Assembly: GCF_002288925.2 (NCBI RefSeq)
Contig: NW_022098023.1
Span: 32,963,651-33,027,650 of the forward strand
Reading direction: 5' to 3'
Length of the DNA stretch: 64,000 bases
DNA from: Delphinapterus leucas
Taxonomy: Eukaryota; Chordata; Mammalia; Artiodactyla; Monodontidae
Shown here one piece after another: positions 30,791-42,605 of the stretch (position 1 is its first letter; each line of letters opens with the position of its first letter). The position numbers were made by a program, and so were the translations under genes. The notes beneath the pieces are model-generated. The model saw only the letters and a list, made by a program, of their open reading frames with translations, was not told the DNA's origin and searched no databases.

Positions 30791-33700
30791 ATTAGCACTA
30801 AGCTAATTTCAGTATAAGGTTTCTTGCCATCCATACTGATACACACTAATCAATGCATTTTTTGAGGCCAAAATTTTATTTTAAAGGAAACTTCTGACTA
30901 ATGGTTATGATATGGCACAAATGAACTGTAGTTGGCATTTTAACTATCTGGAATGTTCTATTTTATCGCCTCAGAAGAAGAATCATAATTGTTGAAGGTC
31001 ACGGGCTTTTATCAGACGGAGAGATGAGAGAGGCATACTGTAACGATTGTTTCTTTTCTGCATTTGTAACCTGACCTGGTAATAAAAGATAGGCTCTAAA
31101 GCAATTAACTATGGGAACGGTAAGGTGAATATATATTATCAAAGATAATAAAACCACATAAAAGTTTTCAATTATTCCTGAGATCTTTGAGTTGAGCAAA
31201 CTTGACAATGAAAGAGTTTACGGTGGTTTAAGGTGTCACTGGTCACTTTCATTCTTAGGGTCATTTAAATATTATGCTAATGAAAAGAAAATGGAATAAA
31301 ATACTATCCTGTTAATGAACTTAAAAGTAGATCCTGGTAGAAATATATGATAAATAAATACAATGTCAAGTTAGAAAAAATGTTGTAGTTTCATGTTGTT
31401 GGTTTGCAAATTGAATTTTTACATAAAATTTACACTAAATGGAACCTCATTATATAGTGATGAGGTCCAGTATGATCCAAATCATTAAAATCACTGTACT
31501 GCTTAATGATTCACTAAGTGGTACCACAGTGCCATAAATTTAGCACTAGTTTCATGATTCAGAACAGCAGACTGAGACACCAGCAAATCATATGTGGATC
31601 ATTAAATTTACAATGAATGTCAGAGATGAAATAAGGGGGAAAAAACACTTTGAGAGTTAGGGATAATATGTGCTCTAAGGTGACATACATCAAGATAAAT
31701 GATCTTATACTGCTTGTGCTTGGATAATAATGGGGGGTAGTTTTTTTTTGTTATTCCTCATTTCATAATTTCCAGAGGGGCTGGAAGTCTAAACTCCTAC
31801 GAATTAAAGCAGCTGTCACTTTTTGACTACTCTGTGATCTGTTTCATTTATATTTATAATATATACATGTATATATGCCATTACATTTTAAACTTAGCTG
31901 ATTTTGCCTACACATTATGGCTCAACTAATTTCCTATCAGATTAGTTCAAAATGATTTTTATGGTTGGATGAAATTTGGACTGGGATTCCATGAAAGCTA
32001 CTAAGAATATAAGGTTTAATTCTGAAATCGTTAATGATGTTTTAAATCACACCCTTCATGAATCTCAGCATTGTCTTAGTGTTTACCCTCCAGTATTTAT
32101 TTGTGTGAAAATCTGTGTATTGCAACTCATAAAATATAAAATTAAATATGTTAAATATAAGCTGGGTCTTCACAGCCCATAAGTTTTGTTGCTTAGGGGC
32201 CTGGAGAATTCACATTTGAGAGTACTTTTCTTGCATATATGATTTGGAATATGAAAGGCGATTTCTTTGGGCCAGAAGTAGATCTGCTCACAGGCCTTTT
32301 ATATAGAATAGAGTATGTAAGACATTATGATTTTTAATAGCTTAATGCTGAAAAGCTCAGCAAATAACTATGTGGTATCTCTAACACATTGTTAGCCAAG
32401 AGTGCTATTTCTTTGTCAGGAAAACACTAATGTTTGCCAAATGATGAAGATTATGAGAGGCTGGCCTGGAGTGTTCAGACATGTTATACCAACTTCTGGA
32501 TCTGGGGCAATTGATCAATCTCAGGGCGTAACGCAACCTATTTTAGACAATTATATCAGTCAATCACTGTGGACATTCAGATGAGAACCTTGCACACATG
32601 TTAACCTTTATCAAGCAAGGTGTACTGAATAGCCTCTGGGGTCAGGATTTTTACTTTTATTTTTGGCTTGCCTATTTATGTCCTTTGGGAGAATGGCAAG
32701 AACAACGACAATTAAATTGCTGAGAGAGTGCAAAACAGAACTGCAAACTTAGGGGGATCATGGGGATCCCATCCTTTGTTTTCGTGATTTATCTGTTAGA
32801 AAGTTCTATGAAAGCAAAAGCTATGTGCTAGTAAAGACAATTCATGGGAGGCATATGGCAAGCACTGCTTTCCTTTACTAGTCCAGGATGGAGAAGGATG
32901 GCTTTTTTTCCTCAAGAGACAAGGATAGTTTGATTCTGGCTACTGGGTCCTGAAGTGGAACATTGAGAAGGAGATTATTTATTCCTTCTTGTAAAAATAA
33001 AAATGCTCTTGTTTGGGGGAAAAGTCCAATTGAAGATAAGAAAAGAGAAAATGTGTTCAATGAAAGCCTTTAAGATTGATTAGTCTGCTTAACCTTTGGG
33101 ATTTTCCCCACTTGCCTCAGGGATATGGGGTTTTATTCAAGTTGGCTAAATACTTAAGACATTTCTTCTTTTGGAAAGAATATTATTAGTAGTAACCATA
33201 AAAATGAATTTGAACAGCCTCTCCCCTTCACCCAACATTTATGAAGGTCTTGGGCTATCCAAGTCAAACACGGGACAACAAACAAATCAAATGCTGAAAG
33301 ACCAAAGGGAACTATAAAAAAGCCATGTATTCACTTTGTCCTTGAAACTATGAAAACAATTTCTAGAATAAACAGGTTACGAAAACAGGACAGGATATTC
33401 TGTCAGCCCATGCAGGGCCTGTTATCTAGAAATTGCTTATGGCAGAGGGGTATAGACAGTTAGAAGAGAAGATAAAAAGTGCTATTGTAGTGTTTCATAA
33501 TAAGCCTTAGGACAAGATTGTAAAATGTGGCCGTTTAGTACAGTTCTGAGACAAAATAAATGGTATATAGCATTTCTCTGTTTATCCTGAAATCCACCTC
33601 GTGTCAAATGCTGGGCTCTGAAAGAATTTTCCCTCTTTCTTCTCTGCCTCAGAGATTTCTCCTAAATCTATGTAAGAAGTATAATACCTTAGAAACTTTC

Positions 33701-35199
33701 CTGACTTATGTGCCCTAATAACAGATCAGTTTCTTTCTATCAGCACTAGGTCCAGGTAAGAGGGAAATGAGGAGATCATTTTGGTAAAGAGAAAGATATG
33801 CTATAAGAGAATATTCTATTCACTTAGGAAGAGAAAGTGTACTCCCACTTTCCCTGCCAACTCCCTTAATCTTCAGGCTGGGGATTTGGTGGGGAAAAGA
33901 TGAGAGGGTTAAGGGAGGAAAGTTATCCGAAATGTCTTTTGACAGAAAGAGCAAATCACTTATAAAGAAGCCATGTTTTCCTTGCATATTTGAGTTGTAA
34001 TATTATAAACATATGTAATGGGGCAGAAAATTTAATCATCTCAGTAGTTGTTAGTTCTCTATGGGTTGAAACTAAGAGGAGCTCCTCTTCCTTGAGCCTG
34101 AACAAAGCTGGAGAGACCAGTGGGATGGAGTCTCTACAATGAGGTCATTAGGCTCGGGGCCAACGGAGTGCTGCCCAGACAAGGCCTTGAGGTCCCATAA
34201 AGGAACACGTATGTCTAGCTTGCAGTGTATATGCAACAGCATAATTATTAAATCACTGGTGAAAAATTTCAATCTGAAAATGAGAGCATCAGGGATGAAT
34301 GACTTCTCTGTAAATGTCTGGCTTGTGTCTGAATGATGTTTCTCCACTATTGTGAGTGTTGACTATCCATAAAAAGCTCATCATGGTCAGAACAATGTTC
34401 GTTCAGCTGTTGGTCAACAATGTAAACAGTCTTGTTTGGATCAGGTCTTCCATCTCTTTAATGTGATTCCAGGATTTAATATATTTTGCCTGCTAATGCC
34501 CTTTGACTGGAGAAATATCTTTCTTGGGATCTCTCTTTTGAATTGTGAGCTGCTTCTTTTGCTTAAAAGAAGATGCTGGCTATTCCTTTCATTTAGGGAT
34601 AAGAGGTTGTGCTTCAATCATTTGATGAAGAATTTTAACTTAATCTCATTCTAAATGGGTTGGCTTCCTCTCTTTTGTGTGTAGAGATGAAGAGTTAAGA
34701 AGAGAACGAGGTAGAATGGAGAGAGAAGGCAAAGAAATGTATAATTATTTCCCTCTTTTAGCATTGCATATATTAGTTTATGCAGGTATCTATTTTTACT
34801 TATACCACCACATTTCTGAACTTTATAGAACCTTGAAACTTTGTCTAAAACTAGGACAGAGAAGAAGTTCTCTTTAAGGATGTTACCCGAATAGCTGCGC
34901 TCAATTTAATTTCTTTTTAAGATAGGGGTTCTGAAAATACCTATGTATCTTTCAGGTCCCTTTTCAGATAACCCCTGTTATGAACCACCAATCAATGAGT
35001 TCTGAATATCTATGATGGACTAAACCTATACGTAGATCCCGTCTTCCACTTCAAGGAAGCCTCAAGCCATGAAGAGCAGCAAAAATAGCTTATTTTGGGA
35101 GAGCAGGGGTGCTGGGGGTGTGTGGGAATGGTAGAAAGATCAAACATGGAAAATATCCCTTTCTACACATATGTATTGATGAGAGCTTGAATGAGAAGT
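30791..35199. other. 4.4-kb stretch with nothing recognised
   Basis: No SINE, LINE, LTR or exon was recognised. Open frames reach only 91 codons (34072-34347, minus) without a domain. The interval is AT-rich with scattered T and A runs. Such long stretches without identifiable repeats either hold very decayed repeats or constrained intergenic sequence; I cannot distinguish them by eye. Confidence 0.4.
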
Positions 35200-35400
35200 T
35201 GTATATTCTGGTTTCTAGCCCTACTCTGCTCCAACGCTATGGATGACTTTGTCATGTACACTTTCTCACATCTCTAAAGTAAGCATTGATTTCATAGAGT
35301 TGGTGTGGACATAAAAAGAGCTAAAACCTGGGAAATACTTAAGTCATTGTAAAATACCACCCAATCATGAATATTAACCATATTATAATTACTGAAATGA
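35200..35400 (+). repeat. MIR: MIR SINE relic
   Basis: GACTTTGTCATGTACACTTT, CTCACATCTCTAAAGTAAGC, GGTGTGGACATAAAAAGAGC and GGGAAATACTTAAGTCATTG weakly follow the MIR core and tail. Confidence 0.5.
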
Positions 35401-36604
35401 TCTCATATTTTTGCCTTTTATTCTCAGATAATCTGCTCAACATGATTTTCTTCTTATTCCCATTTTTTGTTCAAAACCATGAAGCCGCTGCTTCTCATTG
35501 TGTTAGGGTGTCTTCCTTCTCAGGGTGAGAAGGGCTTTCGGTTTCCCCATCTTTCGTAAGTACGAGGAAACCCACATCCCCATCTATGCTGAGCCTGTGA
35601 CAGCTGATTGATTGTTAATAACCTTGACAACGTTATTTTTCTCAGAGAAAAAGGAGACTTGATGACTTCTTTGTTCAATTTCACCTAAAGAGTAGTCTTG
35701 CCTGGTGCACACTGTAAGTGTCATTGGTAGGGAATTGTCCAGGAGGCATTCAGTATGTAAATGTTCTAATTAGATCAATGTAAAAGAGCAGTCGTACATT
35801 CTGTTATAGCAGTGTGTCTGGTTCCACTAATAAAACCTCCCGAAGGCATGCACTACTAGTTTTCTCAATTAGTTTGTCCCAGATCATTTCATCTTAGGGT
35901 AGGGAGGGGAGGAAGGGTGGAATGAGAGGGCGAAGGGAGATGGCAAATTTACAGGTATTTTCTCCAGCTCAGAGAGCTGTCCAAATTTTCCCCATATTCT
36001 ATCTGGTCACTATATCAGTCCTTAGGAAATACCCATCACTGCGTAGTATTTGGGAAAATGAAAAAAACCAAACAACTTCTCCTTTCCACTTTCCCTGATG
36101 AAACTAATACCACCAGCACCAGCTCCACCTTTTCTCCTTCTCCTCTCCTTCCCCCACCTCCTAAGTCTCCTTGCTTCCATTTTCCAGATAAAGTATCACT
36201 ATGTAAAATTCCTAGCTCAGTGCCTGGCACATAACAGCAATTTAATTAAGCATTTGCTCCCTTCCCTTTCTCAAGGATACAGCATGCTCCAGGCCTCAGA
36301 AAATGCAAAACGAGTATCATAGCTACAGGATACATATGAAGGGGACCCAATTTATAACGACTGAAAAGATTGCAATCCTTTCTCTTTACACGTGACTTAG
36401 AACTTATGGGGTTGTAGAGCTGTTTGTCTAAGAAGGATCTGAAAACTTTGAAAGATATGTGCAGGAAAGCTTTTTTAAGCTCTGGGACTCTAGGGCGGCA
36501 GAGTGAGATAAAGGTGTGTAAATTCCTGGCAGAGAGTTAAGTGTTGTGTTTTTGGCTGTGTGTGCTCCGTTGCCTGTGCTTAGTCATGCTGGCTCTGCAC
36601 CTTT
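35401..36604. other. Unannotated stretch with a pyrimidine-rich patch and a MIR/L2 scrap
   Basis: A CT-rich patch lies at about 36118-36170. A short MIR/L2-like scrap, AGCTCAGTGCCTGGCACATA, lies at 36212-36231. No gene evidence. Confidence 0.45.
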
Positions 36605-37024
36605 TGTAAAAGAATGTTGCCTCTAGCTTGAAATACACAGGATAGCCCATTCTCAAGGCTCTGACCTTTAAAGGTATAACATTCGTCCATTCAGATAGAG
36701 ATGAAAAGTTGCAGCACAGAGAATAACATTGGTCTTGTTGGAGGTCTACAGGAACATCATGACCTGACCTATGTGGACAGCTGCAAGAACAAAGGATTCA
36801 GACACCAAAAGTGTGCCACAAACAGCCATACCTCCTCCCCTTTTAGCATAAAAGAAGCCTGACTTCTAACGTGGGTAAGGTGGCTCTGCAGGACACTAGT
36901 CGGCCAGCTTCTCGGTCTACTGGCTTTCTGAATAAAGTTGTTTTCCCTTGCCCCAGCAACTCGCTCCCCCATTTATTGGCCTGTCGTGCAGCCAGAGGAA
37001 TGAGTTTGGACTCGGTAACACTTT
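36601..37024 (+). mobile_element. Solitary ERV LTR (class I-like), 4-bp TSD
   Basis: A 416-bp unit, 36605-37020, begins TGTAAAAG and ends GGTAACA, giving the TG...CA ends of an LTR, and is flanked by CTTT at 36601-36604 and 37021-37024. A TATA-like CATAAAAGAAGCC lies at 36846 and a polyadenylation signal AATAAA at 36931, spaced as expected for the U3/R boundary and the end of R. No internal retroviral sequence is adjacent, so it is a solo LTR, presumably left by LTR-LTR recombination. A 4-bp TSD favours class I. Opposed 98-codon frames here are not genes. Confidence 0.7.
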
Positions 37025-37479
37025 CACACTGTTCTTTCTCCAATTCTTTTATTTTCTTCACTATTTGGGAAAAGGCTTGGCTCAGCACTAATTCCAAACT
37101 CCTCTCCTCTACCCATTCCCCCAAGAGTTCAGAAGCCATGGGAATATGGAGAGCAGCCCCAAGTTAACCAGTGGAGTAGGGTGTAGGGGCAATGGTAATA
37201 ATGTTAGGAAGGCTAGTAACAGAGGACAAGGATAAATACCTAGAGGCTCTGAGCAGTCCTAGTTTACCTAGACCAGCTAGCCTCGTCAGTCTAGCTAGAC
37301 CATCCAACCCAAGAAAGCCAAAGAATTTACTTTAATAAGGGTGTCCTGACTCTCTTCAGTAGCCCTCTCCTCCTTCCTGAAAAATATAAACCAAGAGGAA
37401 GGTGAGTTGGCATGGAAAGACTATGATTCTATGAATTAGATTCAGGAGAAGTGAGCTCTTCCATTGTCTCTTCCATTAT
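37025..37479. other. Unannotated stretch
   Basis: Nothing recognised; a CTAGACCAGCTAGCC / GTCTAGCTAGACC self-similar patch lies at 37268-37305. Confidence 0.4.
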
Positions 37480-37610
37480 AATCACTTACATCTCTGAGAC
37501 CCAGTTTTCCCATCTGTAAAATGGAGACATTACCTGCCTTATATAATTTTCAGGATTGTGCCTCAAATGTGATAAAGTATGTGAAAACCTTACACAAATT
37601 TTATTTTCTT
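37480..37610 (+). repeat. MIR: MIR SINE relic
   Basis: CTGAGACCCAGTTTTCCCAT, CTGTAAAATGGAGACATTAC, CTGCCTTATATAATTTTCAG and a following GATTGTGCCTCAAATGTGAT give the MIR core to tail. Confidence 0.85.
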
Positions 37611-38284
37611 TGCTCATTTTGTGCAGAAGCCACAAATACAGTACTAGTGGAGTCTTCCAGAGTAGCTGTTTTGAATAGGATGACTGAAAAAAAGAACTAA
37701 ATAATAGTTTATCATTGTCTGTTGAGCTATCCTACAGAAGAGAAAGAAACACTTTTTGAGGAGATATATTGATAGAAAGAGAGGAATAGGTTAGATTTTT
37801 TAAAAGATTTTACTGGTTATGAAGTAGTGAGACAAGTGACGGTTTTGATTACAAAGGTTTTTCCCTGGAAGCCTTAATGACCAAGACAAGTACACATTCA
37901 GTGCAGGGTTACAATCAAAATTTAGAGGAAGATAACTTTTTGAAATTGGTTATAATGGTGGCCAATTACCCTATAAATTTATTTGATAACGTATTAATTT
38001 AACCATGTGGAACTTCTGATATTTTCCAGCCCTTGACCTACAGAAATGGTGATTTCATCTTGTTCAGCTCTCCTAGGAGCAAGAAGTAAAGGAATGAATT
38101 GTGGAGGTGATCTAGAATGTATGTTTGGGAATGAGTGGTTGGGTTTGAAAAAAGCTGAAGGGATCTAGGTTGCTTTAGGAAGGCACATTAAAATATCTAA
38201 TTGTGGATCCAGGATGGAGAGAGTCCAGAGCAGTTGTGAGAGGGTGTTAAGATATTGGAAAAGTTGGGATGGAGTGAATGCTAG
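37611..38284. other. Unannotated stretch
   Basis: No family recognised with confidence. Confidence 0.4.
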
Positions 38285-38560
38285 TCTCTACTCAGAATGA
38301 CCTTCTCCCACCTTTCCATCTGGCTCACTTCTACTCATCTTTCAAGTCATATCTCAGAGAAGCAGAATAGATTTTCTCTGTCTTATATGCTTTTGTAGTA
38401 CTGTGTGATTTTTTTTGCACAACACTTAAGAAAATTGTTATTGTGTCTGTAAGTGTGTTTACATTTACTAAGGGCAGGGCTGTGTTCACCTTGTACACTA
38501 CTATATTTCCAGTGCTTGGCACAGTGTTGGCCATTCAGGAGTTTCAAAATGTCAAGGAGA
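38285..38560 (+). repeat. L2: L2 LINE 3' relic
   Basis: CTTCTACTCATCTTTCAAGT, GTGTCTGTAAGTGTGTTTAC, TAAGGGCAGGGCTGTGTTCA, CCAGTGCTTGGCACAGTGTT and a degenerate terminus match the last 250 bp of L2. Confidence 0.8.
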
Positions 38561-40302
38561 ATAAGGCTGAATAATGTCAAGGAATCTGAAGGGTAATCAG
38601 TGAGGATAGTGGTTTGTTGAGCATAAAACTGGATGGTACAGTCGAGAGGAAGAATGTGAATCAGAGGCCAAGGAGAACAGAAGAAACAGATCTGGTGCTG
38701 TGGGCTGTGGGCAAAGAGGCAACCAACAACCAGTGTGGTTTGAAGAACTGGGAACAGACAAATTGACTCTAAGTCAGTGGAATTATGAAAAGAGGTGACT
38801 CTGATATAGTTTTGGAAGTGCCCTTAATAAATGAGAAAGCTGCTTCCTCTTCTTTGCCCACGGCTTCACTCTCTGAGCAGGCAGATACTGAGAGAAGATG
38901 GTCTTCATGAGAGAAGGCATTGGAAGATACTGTGACTTCCAGTGTCAAGTTCAAGTTGTCAAGCGACAACAGTGTGAGGAATGAGGTTAGCTAAAAGGCA
39001 ATGAACCCACAATGGAGCTGTAGTCTCAAAGGACAAGAGGAGGGATGAGCTGAGGGAGAGCCAGGGGTGGGGTAGAAAGAATAAAGATGAGATGGACATT
39101 AGCAAGTTTTCAGTGGAAGTTGGTTGAGTGGGAAACTGGGTCTAGAGTGGCAGGTGTGGAGAGTGTGAAATGAGGAAGTCCCTGAGGAAACATGTGGAAT
39201 GGAGAGGACAAATGCTCACTGTGATGAATATAACCGAGCAAGGTTGTGGAGTTGCAGCTCGAAGTCCCAGGATACTCAGCAAACCCAGTGTTTCTGATAA
39301 GACGGAGAGTCAGGCAGTGTTTCCACAGCCTTCTTCTCCAGCTAATTTAAGATAGAAAAGGTAGAGGGTGAAGTTTCTGCCCTAAAGTTTAGTGTTAAAT
39401 TGGGAGAACAAGCAAATCTCTCTCTAATTATTCAAGTTGTTTAATGATATGCTTTAACAGTTATTTTGCTGCATGGCAATTAGATTCAAATGGTAAGTCA
39501 GTCACATAAATGAATATAATTAGTGGTGTTTTTGCATAGTTAAATCAAGAATTTAGGGGCCTGTTAGGCGAATGGTGATCCAGGGAGAAGGTTCATTTTT
39601 GGCTCCTAGCACTTCCCCCGTTAAAGGGAAGGATTATTGATTGTTTCAAAATTCCCTCCTTGGTGCAGTCCTTAGGTAGGCCGCTGTCTGCCTTCCAGTA
39701 AGATCATCATATGACTCTATTTATGGTTTATCCTTGTCCTTCTTCCCAAATCAGGGCACAGAGGAAGAATGAGGGATGAGGAGTGTTGGGGGCGGGTGTG
39801 TAAACACCTTCTTGCTAGGAGAGTATAGAAAGTTCCTGACTTTGAGAAAGTTTCTTGCATCTCTTGCCTCAGTTTTTTTTCCTATTTTAGAATATTGAAA
39901 TATTCCAATTTTATTATCTTGAAATACTTCAAACTTAGAGAAAAATAAGGGGAAAGAATGTAAGTGCCTCCACCCATTTATGAGCTCTAACAGATTCTAA
40001 CATTTGTTCTATTTACTTCAGGATTTAAAAGAATGAAATAAATGGTCGATTTCAGTTACAGAGGAAACCTCTTTTTGCACCACTCTCTGAACTAATTTTC
40101 CTCACCCTAGAGGAGCCATCATGTTGAAGTAGGTTTGTATCGCTCTTATTTGTATTTTTATACTTTTACTACATAGGCATGTTTTCTGAAATAAACATAA
40201 ATTTTCACATGTTTTAAAATTTCAAATAAATGATATGCTGTACTCATGAGCGTGAAAGTGTTTATTCAGGAGCAAATTAAAAAATACCTAAATATCAAAA
40301 TT
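38561..40302. other. Unannotated G/A-rich stretch
   Basis: A purine-rich interval at about 38590-39180 (GGAGAACAGAAGAAACAG style) may be very decayed repeat, but I could not assign a family. No exon-like signal. Confidence 0.4.
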
Positions 40303-40460
40303 AAGCCACATAACAGACACACATTACTATGTATAAGATAGATAACCAAAAAGGACCTACTGTATATAGCACAGGGAGCCATACAACCTGTGTATAGCAC
40401 AGGGAGCCATACAGCCATATTCATTATTTTGTAATAACCTATGGGAAAAGAATCTGAAAA

Positions 40461-40507
<47 letters not shown>

Positions 40508-40575
40508 ATCACTTTGCTAAACTAACACAACATTGTAAATCAACTATACTTCAATAAAAAAAAGAGAAGCCACAT
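40303..40575 (+). mobile_element. L1: 5'-truncated L1 3' end with internal duplication
   Basis: L1 3'UTR in plus orientation (AAGGACCTACTGTATATAGC, GGGAAAAGAATCTGAAAAAT, CTGAATCACTTTGC, GTAAATCAACTATACTTC) plus A tail fills 40312-40566. TSD AAGCCACAT is perfect at 40303-40311 and 40567-40575. TATAGCACAGGGAGCCATAC occurs twice in a row (about 40364 and 40393), a tandem duplication absent from the sister fragment at 9.7 kb. A TATATA tract runs at about 40474-40501. Confidence 0.9.
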
Positions 40576-40879
40576 GATTTCAGCATTAAGAACATGTAAT
40601 TACCTGACTGATCAAGAATTCTGGAGGTAGGTGATTCCAGGTGAGGTATAGCAGCTCAGAGATATCATCAAAGATCCGGGCTGTTTATATCCTTCTGCTC
40701 TGCTATGCTCAGGAAGCTGCATCTCTTTCCTTAGCCTTGTTGCTTCAGGAGAGGAAGATGACAGCAACCAAGAATCATAGTCTCACACAACTACATTCAA
40801 GGCAGGAGAAAAAGGGCAGAGAGGAGAATATTTCCCATATTACCACCCCGCCCACTCTCATGTGTATACACTGCTGAGT
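40576..40879. other. Unannotated stretch upstream of an LTR
   Basis: No family recognised; it may contain the start of the MLT1-class LTR called to its right. Confidence 0.35.
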
Positions 40880-40950
40880 CCTGGGGACTGGGAATATAAT
40901 GGATTTAACTCCCATGCTTAGGCTATGTTTTATGGCACCATTACCTTTAT
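40880..40950 (+). mobile_element. MLT1: MLT1-class (MaLR) LTR, 5' piece
   Basis: GGATTTAACTCCCATGCTTA followed by GGCTATGTTTTATGGCACCA resembles the body of MLT1-like LTRs and continues, after an L1 insertion, at 41822. The start cannot be set precisely. Confidence 0.5.
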
Positions 40951-41838
40951 TTATTTATTTATATTTTTATATATTTTTTAACATCTTTATTGGAGTATAA
41001 TTGCTTTACAATGGCGTGTTAGTTTCTGCTTTATAACAAAGTGAATCAGCTATACATATACATATATCCCCCATATCTCCTCCCTCTTGCGTCTCCCTCC
41101 CTCCCACCCTCCCTATCCCACCCCTCTAGGTGGTCACAAAGCACCGAGCTGATCTCCCTGTGCTATGTGGCTTCTTCCCACTAGCTATCTATTTTATATT
41201 TGGTAGGGTATATATGTCCATGCCACTCTCTCACTTTGTCACAGCTTACCCTTCCCCCTCCCCATATCCTCAAATCCATTCTCTAGTAGGTCTGTGTCTT
41301 TATTCCCATCTTACCCTTAGTTTCTTCATGACCGTTTTTTTTTTTTTCTTAGATTCCATATATATGTGTTAGCATACGGTATTTGTTTTTCTCTTTCTGA
41401 CTTACTTCACTCTGTATGACAGACTCTAGGTCCATCCACCTCACTACAAATAACTCAATTTCATTTCTTTTTATGGCTGAGTAATATTCCATTGTCTATA
41501 TGTGCCACATCTTTGGCCATCATCAAAAAATCTAGAAACAATAAATGCTGGAGAGGGTGTGGAGAAAAGGGAACCCTCTTGCACTGCTGGTGGGAATGTA
41601 AATTGATACAGCCACTATGGAGAACAGTATGGAGGTTCCTTAAGAAACTAAAAATAGAACTACCATACGACCCAGCAATCCCACTACTGGGCATATACCC
41701 TGAGAAAACCATAATTCAAAAATAGTCATGTACCAAAATGTTCATTGCAGCTCTATTTACAATAGCCAGGAGATGGAAACAACCTAAGTGTCCATCATCG
41801 GATGAATGGATAAAGAAGATGTGGCACCATTATCTTTA
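40933..41838 (-). mobile_element. L1: L1 with twin-priming inversion, TSD-flanked
   Basis: About 40951-41514 is an L1 3' end in minus orientation (TTATTGGAGTATAATTGC to GGCTGAGTAATATTCC and TGTGCCACATCTT). From about 41515 to 41828 the orientation flips: AACAATAAATGCTGGAGAGG through TGGATAAAGAAGATGTGGCA runs in plus orientation and encodes the C-terminal part of ORF2p. The two parts share the AAGATGTGGCAC position, so they join near the same source coordinate. Flanks TGGCACCATTACCTTTA (40933-40949) and TGGCACCATTATCTTTA (41822-41838) are a 17-bp TSD with one mismatch. This is the classic twin-priming product. Confidence 0.88.
41492..41728 (+). pseudogene. L1 ORF2: L1 ORF2 C-terminal fragment (inverted segment)
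   Basis: A plus-strand frame of 77 codons crosses the inversion junction. Its L1 part runs from [20 protein letters not shown] to [18 protein letters not shown] and belongs to the C-terminal, cysteine-containing region of ORF2p downstream of the reverse transcriptase. In active L1 this region helps RNP function. Here it is cut off from endonuclease and RT and read opposite to the rest of the same insertion, so it cannot make a functional protein. The residues before NNKC come from the junction and antisense L1. Confidence 0.85.
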
Positions 41839-42310
41839 AAATAGAGAGTTTATACCTGGATAATCCGAGCTAATCCCATGAGCCCTTTTAAAGCAGAGGT
41901 TTCTCCAGCTGGTCACAGAATAGGAAGTCAGAGATTCACAGCAGAATCAATGTCTTGTTGCTTGTGTTTAGATGGGGGGCATTGCATGGCAAGGGATGCA
42001 CATAGTCCCTTGGAGCCAAGATAGACCCCTGGAAGAAAGAAAGCACGAAAATAGGTACCTCAGTTTTAAAGTTGCAAGGAACTGAATTCTGACAAGAATG
42101 AGCTTGGATGTAGATTTTTTTCCCCAGAGCTTCCAGAAGGTAACTCAGTGTAGCCAACACCTTGATTTCATCCTTGAGGTACCCGAAGCACAGAAGCCAC
42201 CCATGCCATGCCAAATTTCTAACCTATAGATGGGGAGCTAATTAATGGTTATTGCTTTAAGCCACTGAGTTTGTGGCAATTCATTAAACAGCAATAGAAA
42301 ACTAATACAA
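41839..42310 (+). mobile_element. MLT1: MLT1-class (MaLR) LTR, 3' piece
   Basis: TTATACCTGGATAATCCGAG, CTAATCCCATGAGCCCTTTT, AAAGCAGAGGTTTCTCCAGC and the diagnostic 3' end TTTAAGCCACTGAGTTTGTG, CAGCAATAGAAAACTAATAC identify an MLT1-like LTR. It continues the 40880-40950 piece across the L1. MLT1 is much older than the L1, consistent with the nesting. Confidence 0.75.
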
Positions 42311-42527
42311 CCCAGCCAATAATATTAAGTTAACAAATTCAAAATACATCCAATGGATAAAATATTATACTATGACTAAAAACTATGTTATCAAAGCATA
42401 TTTAGTGACATAGAAAATGCTCATATGTTAAGCAAAGAAAAAGCAAGCAAGATACAAAACTGTATGTAACTATAGGTAATTATGTATAACTATATGTATG
42501 ATCCCAAATGCGTATTTGAGATCTTAT

Positions 42528-42605
42528 AAGCCAGGGACCTTGGTCAAATTACTTAACCTCACTGTACTTCAGCATCTTCTTCTGCAAAATGAAGATTTTA
42601 CATTT
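42528..42605 (+). repeat. MIR: MIR SINE fragment
   Basis: GACCTTGGTCAAATTACTTA, ACCTCACTGTACTTCAGCAT and CTTCTTCTGCAAAATGAAGA are the MIR core. Confidence 0.8.
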
